Origin: an uncultured bacterium
GTDB taxonomy: Bacteria; Verrucomicrobiota; Lentisphaeria; Victivallales; UBA1829
Assembly (NCBI GenBank): GCA_900549415.1
Contig: URNX01000061.1
Location: 1 to 17,010, forward strand
DNA: 17,010 bases
Direction of reading: 5' to 3'
The notes beneath the pieces were generated by a model. It worked only from the letters and a program-made list of their open reading frames with translations, did no database searches and was not told the origin of the DNA. Below, in pieces: positions 13,349 through 17,010 of the stretch. The translations under genes were made by a program, and so were the position numbers. How positions within the stretch are numbered: the first letter of the stretch is position 1; each line of letters begins with the position of its first letter.

Positions 13349-14224
13349 TTATTTTTTATTTGCCGGAACCGGCTTCTCCGCATCCGGTTTCGCATTTTTG
13401 TCTTTCGCCCCCTTCATGGAATACGCGGTGACGGGCGGGACTGCGGCGTCAAGTTCACGGAGTTTGCGTTTCAACTCTTCAAATTCGCGCTTGCCGAGAT
13501 CTTCATGCAGACGCGCCGCAAGGCTGATGTAGGTGACCTCTTTGGACTCAAAACTCAGCACGGTTCCATCGGCAAGCAGGACGTTGATGAACCCGGGATG
13601 ATTTCCGATACGCTCAACCGCAATCGGCATTCTCCCGCTGACCGGCTTTTTGTATCCGCCGAGAAATATGTACGGATAACGCTGTTTCGTATTCGCCTGG
13701 CAGATCAGATAGTTGATATGATTGTTGCTCTTCACCAGCTTCTGAAACTCCTCCGGCTTGTCGAGATCCAGATAACGTCCGCCGTTCTGAAGCGCGTACA
13801 TCTGATACGTGGAGCCGATTTCATTGAGGTTGCCGACACAGTTTCTGAGATCGATTTTCTCCTGCGAATCCGAGAGCGCCGGAATCAGGAATACAACGAC
13901 GCCGACCAGAGCCGCAATCACCGGAAGAACTACGAACCCGGCAAGCGTGAAACCGAAACGCAATCCGGCTTTGTCGTCGTTCATGGGGACATCAACCGAA
14001 TCCGTCGTGCGGGTGAACGCATCCACCGCCGACCAGATGAACAGCAGAAAGTAACAGAAGAGTCCGAGCCACACATGCGCGAAAACGGTCAGCAGAATTG
14101 CAAGAATTCCGAAGATGAACAGAATCAGCGCTTTAATCTTGTTTCCGGCGTAATAGCAATGCACTCCAAGAAAGCCGAAGAAAAAAGCAAGAAGTGCGTA
14201 GACGAGTCTGTTTTTCTGTTCCAT
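13349..14224 (-). CDS. TM2-domain membrane protein fused to a pseudopilin-like segment
   Basis: 291 residues. The N-terminus is a TM2-type domain (RLVYALLAFFFGFLGVHCYY, then GNKIKALILFIFG) with membrane helices near 6-26, 30-48 and 52-68. A fourth helix (about 90-114) runs into FLIPALSDSQEKIDLRNCVG and NLNEIGSTYQMYALQNGGRY. This matches position by position the LLPALNSARDKAREITCVGN, LRQIG segment of the pseudopilin encoded at 2047-2829. Near 213-223 INVLLADGTVLSF resembles the ADG-type end motif of these pilin-like proteins. The tail (about 245-291) is charged and Lys/Pro-rich. So it looks like a pseudopilin domain held in the membrane by a TM2 module instead of a cleavable leader. ATG at 14224 lacks a clear Shine-Dalgarno. 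Own promoter and terminator, so probably a single-gene unit. Function unknown. Confidence 0.85.
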   Translation of the reverse strand: MEQKNRLVYALLAFFFGFLGVHCYYAGNKIKALILFIFGILAILLTVFAHVWLGLFCYFLLFIWSAVDAFTRTTDSVDVPMNDDKAGLRFGFTLAGFVVLPVIAALVGVVVFLIPALSDSQEKIDLRNCVGNLNEIGSTYQMYALQNGGRYLDLDKPEEFQKLVKSNNHINYLICQANTKQRYPYIFLGGYKKPVSGRMPIAVERIGNHPGFINVLLADGTVLSFESKEVTYISLAARLHEDLGKREFEELKRKLRELDAAVPPVTAYSMKGAKDKNAKPDAEKPVPANKK

Positions 14225-14264
14225 GTCGCAAGATACCCAGGTTAAGTTTAAATGTTATCTTTAA

Positions 14265-14292
14265 ATTATAGCACAAGTGCGGGGAAAAGCAA
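14265..14292 (-). promoter_or_regulatory. Promoter of the TM2-pseudopilin gene
   Basis: Minus strand TTGCTT (14287-14292), 16-bp spacer, TATAAT (14265-14270) with the extended -10 TGTGCTATAAT. The leader would be about 35 nt. Confidence 0.7.
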
Positions 14293-14325
14293 TATCCGGA
14301 ATGAAAAATATTTCAGAAGAAAAAC

Positions 14326-14352
14326 AAAAAACGGGAGGGAGGTTCCCTCCCG
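14326..14352 (-). terminator. Intrinsic terminator after the membrane-protein gene
   Basis: Minus strand stem CGGGAGGGA / TCCCTCCCG (14332-14340 with 14344-14352), a 3-nt loop, then TTTTTT (14326-14331). It lies 9 nt after the stop codon at 14362. Confidence 0.9.
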
Positions 14353-14361
14353 GGACCGCTG

Positions 14362-15264
14362 TCAACGGTTCAGCATTTCCCCGTTGTCGAAAAATTCCAG
14401 CATGAACTGCCAGCGGAAGACGAAAGTCGGCAGCAGAACTATCGTCCCGACAAACGGAATTGCAAGAAGCATTGCTCCCATGCAGCAGGTCAGACAGGAA
14501 AACACGCCGACGGCAAGCGAGACAAGCATTACGATCACAAACAAGCCGAGCAGATAGCGGACAAACACGCCAGGCTTCGAAAACAGCGCCCGGTTCAACG
14601 CCTGAATCGCCTCACTGCCCGAACAGCCGCTGCGGTACATCAGCACCGCGCCGTAATCCTGATACAGACGCAGGTAAATCCATGCAAGAATGCCGCAAAA
14701 TCCGAAAACGATTCCAGCTCCAATCAAAAGACCGGCGCTGAATGCGCCGCGGTCCTCTCCCAGAGACATTGCGGCGGCGAATCCCATAAAAGCAACAAAC
14801 GCAAATCCCAGAAAGAGCAGAAAGACAAAGAGCAGGATCTGTGTAAGAAAATAGGAATTCCCCTGCCGGGCAAACCTCGTCCACCGCGCGCCGAAAGAAT
14901 CCGCTTCCACGCCGCGGAGCATCATGTCGAGCGTGACAAACCGCGCGCGGCTGCGCACCCACAGCAGGATCAGTCCGATCACAAGAGAAAACAGAAAAAC
15001 AACAGAAAGCAAGATCAGCAGAAACATCGCAACCGTCGTGCCGATCGCATCCGCGGCGGATTGCACGCCGGTTGTCAGCCGCCCGGCGACATCTCCGCCG
15101 TCGCCGGGATTGAAAGGCATGCTTAAGCTCGCCCCCCCATCCCCCAGCTGAGCAAGCCAGAAACCCAGCGACAGCACCAGCCATGTTGACCAGTTGAACG
15201 GCCACAGCCTCTCTTTCATTTTCCGCCATGCGGCGGTAAAACCTTCTCCAATCGACGGAACCAT
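14362..15264 (-). CDS. Multi-pass integral membrane protein of unknown function
   Basis: 300 residues with about six hydrophobic segments: roughly 27-40, 78-103, 139-166, 176-200, 236-257 and 262-283. A Gly/Ser-rich loop follows the first segment, and the conserved-looking cytoplasmic stretch RSRARFVTLDMMLRGVEAD lies between the second and third. I do not recognise a catalytic motif; the overall pattern resembles large uncharacterised families of bacterial membrane proteins whose members carry paired long helices. The ATG at 15264 follows AAAGGAG. It starts 16 nt after the stop of the M20 peptidase gene and shares its transcript, ending in a strong terminator. No function is assigned. Confidence 0.85.
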   Translation of the reverse strand: MVPSIGEGFTAAWRKMKERLWPFNWSTWLVLSLGFWLAQLGDGGASLSMPFNPGDGGDVAGRLTTGVQSAADAIGTTVAMFLLILLSVVFLFSLVIGLILLWVRSRARFVTLDMMLRGVEADSFGARWTRFARQGNSYFLTQILLFVFLLFLGFAFVAFMGFAAAMSLGEDRGAFSAGLLIGAGIVFGFCGILAWIYLRLYQDYGAVLMYRSGCSGSEAIQALNRALFSKPGVFVRYLLGLFVIVMLVSLAVGVFSCLTCCMGAMLLAIPFVGTIVLLPTFVFRWQFMLEFFDNGEMLNR

Positions 15265-15280
15265 AACTTTCTCCTTTGTT

Positions 15281-16420
15281 TCAGCGGAAATTTTCCGCAG
15301 TGTTTACAAGAATCCGAACCGCCTTGTCTATCTCCGCAAGGTCGATCCGTTCGCGCACCGAATGGGCGCACGCGACATCCCCTGGCCCGAACACGACAGA
15401 CGGAATCCGGAAACCTCCGGTGTTGCCCGCTTCGGTCGAACAGTAAAGTCCGCGGATCGCAGCGTCCGGTTTAAGTTTCCGCGCCTCATCCACCACCAGG
15501 CGGACAAACGGGGCGTTCCCGTCGATTTCAAACGGGGCGGAATACATGATCCGCTCGCTGATTTCATAATCGACGACTCCGTCCAGAGCCGCGCAGACTT
15601 CGGCTTTCGCCTGCTCCGGCGTCTCGTGCGGAAGCAGACGGCGGTCTATGAGGAGCTCGCAGAAATCCGGAACGGAATTCGCCTGCGTTCCGCCGTTGAT
15701 CGTGCCGACGCTCAAGGTCGGAAATTTCAGGATGCGGTGCTGCGGACGCGCGATGAGTTCCTCTGAAAGTTTTTCCAGTGCAAGAACCGCACGCGCCGCT
15801 TTGTAAATCGCATTCTCTCCGGCGGGAACAAGACTCGAGTGAACCGAAACGCCGCGCGTCGCAACACGCCAGCGCACAGTTCCCTTGTGTGCGGTGACGA
15901 CATCCAGACTCGTTCCCTCCATGACAATCGCGGCGTCGGGATTCAGATGTTCCGTCAGAATGGATTCCGCGCCGATGAAGCCGGATTCCTCGTCGCTGGT
16001 GCAGGCGACTGCGAAACGGCAGGGCGCGCCGCCGCGTTTTTTCAGTTCCAGAGCGGCAAGCAGGGCGGCAGTAAGCGAACCTTTGTCGTCCGTCACACCG
16101 AGCCCGTGATAAAATCCGTCATCCTCAAGACGGACATGGAAGGGATCGGGCATTTCGGGAACCCAGACAGTATCAATATGAGCGAAACAGGCGAGAAGCG
16201 GCGCTCCGGGATCGCCGTTGTCCGCGGGCAGATCCCAGATCACGGTCGGCCGTCCGGCAACCGTTTCGATGCGCCGTGCTTCGATCCCGTTTTCCGCGGC
16301 GAGCGCGCAGAGAAAATCGGCAACGCGCGTCTCTCCGGTCAGATCATCGCGGTGCCTGATGCAGCGCGGATTGACGCTCGGAAGAGCTACAAGTTTTTTC
16401 AACAGGTCAAGTGTATCCAT
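15281..16420 (-). CDS. M20-family metallopeptidase/deacylase (ArgE/DapE/CPG2-like)
   Basis: A 379-residue cytoplasmic, probably two-zinc hydrolase that removes an acyl or amino-acid group by cleaving an amide bond. Metal and catalytic residues are all visible: His81 in CFAHIDTVWVP, bridging Asp111 in GLGVTDDKGSL, Glu144 (general base) and Glu145 in CTSDEESGFIGA, Glu168 in IVMEGTS, and His353 in FGPGDVACAHSVRE. The dimerisation domain is about 175-290 (RGVSVHSSLVPAGENAIYKA, TINGGTQANSVPD). Family members include acetylornithine deacetylase, succinyl-diaminopimelate desuccinylase and carboxypeptidase G2-like enzymes; the sequence does not decide the substrate, and no arg or dap genes are near. 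The ATG at 16420 has GGAG 7 nt upstream; the 389-residue frame starts earlier, inside the promoter region. First gene of a two-gene unit with the membrane protein. Confidence 0.92.
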   Translation of the reverse strand: MDTLDLLKKLVALPSVNPRCIRHRDDLTGETRVADFLCALAAENGIEARRIETVAGRPTVIWDLPADNGDPGAPLLACFAHIDTVWVPEMPDPFHVRLEDDGFYHGLGVTDDKGSLTAALLAALELKKRGGAPCRFAVACTSDEESGFIGAESILTEHLNPDAAIVMEGTSLDVVTAHKGTVRWRVATRGVSVHSSLVPAGENAIYKAARAVLALEKLSEELIARPQHRILKFPTLSVGTINGGTQANSVPDFCELLIDRRLLPHETPEQAKAEVCAALDGVVDYEISERIMYSAPFEIDGNAPFVRLVVDEARKLKPDAAIRGLYCSTEAGNTGGFRIPSVVFGPGDVACAHSVRERIDLAEIDKAVRILVNTAENFR

Positions 16421-16440
16421 AAAAATCTCCGTTTCCTGTA

Positions 16441-16469
16441 AAAATAGCACGGGGGAACGGATTATGCAA
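16441..16469 (-). promoter_or_regulatory. Promoter of the M20 peptidase-membrane protein unit
   Basis: Minus strand TTGCAT (16464-16469), 17-bp spacer, TATTTT (16441-16446) preceded by CGTGC, giving an extended -10 like the two other leftward promoters. The start lies about 13 nt before the ATG-proximal GGAG region, so the leader is very short. Confidence 0.6.
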
Positions 16470-16482
16470 GCGGATTTTCTGG

Positions 16483-16513
16483 AAAAGAAGCGGGAACCGC
16501 AAAGGGTTCCCGC
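16483..16513 (-). terminator. Intrinsic terminator after the right-edge partial gene
   Basis: Minus strand stem GCGGGAACC / GGTTCCCGC (16490-16498 with 16505-16513), 6-nt loop, then TTCTTTT. It starts 29 nt after the stop codon at 16543. Confidence 0.78.
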
Positions 16514-16542
16514 CGGAATTCACCTTCTGTTCTATGGAACAT

Positions 16543-17010
16543 TTACCGGATTTCAAAATAAACCGTGTCGCCGTCTTTCGCGGTGTCGACGGTGAAGGTC
16601 GCCACTCCGTCTTTCACGCTGACCGGAGCAAGGACTTTTCCGGTCGGAATGCCTTCCAGGCTGAGCGGATAGAGCTTCAGGGCGGCGGCGTTTGCGTTGC
16701 GGACGCGCACGGTAAATTTCGAATTCCGCAGAAGCGCAGGAATCGTTCCCATGTTCTCCAGCTGCGTCATATCCCTATCCGTAAACTCCATTCCGGTGTT
16801 CAGCGCGTTGGTCAGACGCACCAGGAGAAGACGTTTCGCCGAGCGGATCGGTTCCATGCTGTCAACCGCGGCAAGCGTAAGGTTGCCTTCGACATTGTGC
16901 GAAACAACCTCGAAATCCGACAGTTTCGCCGTCGCTCCGGCAAGTCCGCACATCCCCTGAAGACGCGGCGTGTTGACCGTCATGAAGGATTTTTCCATGT
17001 CCATGTAAAG
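16543..17010 (-). CDS. C-terminal part of a larger protein, possibly a glycoside hydrolase (5' end outside window)
   Basis: The frame is open to the window edge, so only the last 155 or so residues are present. The sequence reads LYMDMEKSFMTVNTPRLQGM, then SDFEVVSHNVEGNLTLAAVD, and ends VSVKDGVATFTVDTAKDGDTVYFEIR. It is rich in short beta strands. The TVNTPRLQG phrase and the AAVDSMEPIRSAKRLLLVRL pattern resemble the C-terminal beta-sandwich seen after catalytic barrels in some large secreted hydrolases of this group, but I cannot name a family from this fragment. Internal ATGs exist but have no good ribosome binding site, so this is not a complete small gene. Ends with TAA, followed by a terminator. 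Confidence 0.7.
   Translation of the reverse strand, partial: LYMDMEKSFMTVNTPRLQGMCGLAGATAKLSDFEVVSHNVEGNLTLAAVDSMEPIRSAKRLLLVRLTNALNTGMEFTDRDMTQLENMGTIPALLRNSKFTVRVRNANAAALKLYPLSLEGIPTGKVLAPVSVKDGVATFTVDTAKDGDTVYFEIR

Noticed and set aside
14247..14267. Two TTTAAAT copies 13 bp apart upstream of the TM2 gene
   Set aside because: Low-complexity AT sequence between the -10 box and start codon; too short to separate from chance.
1..17010. Search for CRISPR arrays, tRNA or rRNA genes, insertion sequences, attachment sites or defence systems
   Set aside because: No repeat-spacer pattern, transposase, integrase, RNA-gene signature or toxin-antitoxin pair was seen on either strand.

Overview
The window looks like a chromosomal segment from a GC-rich Gram-negative bacterium of the PVC group, most probably a Lentisphaerota/Victivallales relative. 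This is an inference. It rests on the pseudopilin-type protein with an FTLIELLVVIAIIAILAG start placed next to a secreted glycoside hydrolase and a LacI regulator, a cassette type I associate with Victivallis-like genomes, and on a second pilin-like protein elsewhere in the window. No tRNA, rRNA, CRISPR array or insertion sequence was seen.

Left end (1-4029): a carbohydrate-response cassette. A LacI-family regulator is transcribed rightwards. Divergent from it, a pseudopilin-like protein and a clan-A-type glycoside hydrolase form a leftward operon. Both promoters are readable in the 243-bp divergent region, and a 14-bp perfect palindrome sits on the -10 box of the leftward one. The hydrolase reading frame is broken by one in-frame TAG after both catalytic glutamates. 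The same frame then continues with convincing protein sequence to the window edge.

Middle (4036-9910): a leftward block reading mraZ-rsmH-ftsL-ftsI, the start of the division/cell-wall (dcw) cluster. Instead of continuing into mur genes it runs into a divergent cysteine desulfurase (1 nt after ftsI), a stand-alone Nfu-type Fe-S scaffold and ribonuclease HI. mraZ is preceded by four 10-bp direct repeats, the layout expected of the MraZ autoregulatory operator, lying just downstream of a promoter.

Right part (10114-17010): a large SWIM/SNF2 helicase-like ATPase reads rightwards, divergent from mraZ and separated from it by two terminator-like hairpins facing opposite ways. Then, all leftward: a TM2-domain protein fused to a pseudopilin-like segment, a multi-pass membrane protein paired with an M20 metallopeptidase, and the 3' end of an unidentified protein that runs off the window. 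Several units end in clear intrinsic terminators, and three leftward promoters share an extended -10 of the form GTGCTATNNT.

The observations most worth following are the internal amber codon in the hydrolase, the TM2-pseudopilin hybrid, the MraZ repeat array, the LacI protein without a hinge helix, and the cysteine desulfurase with Cys in place of the usual His beside its PLP lysine. I did not find a clearly new multi-gene defence or mobile system.
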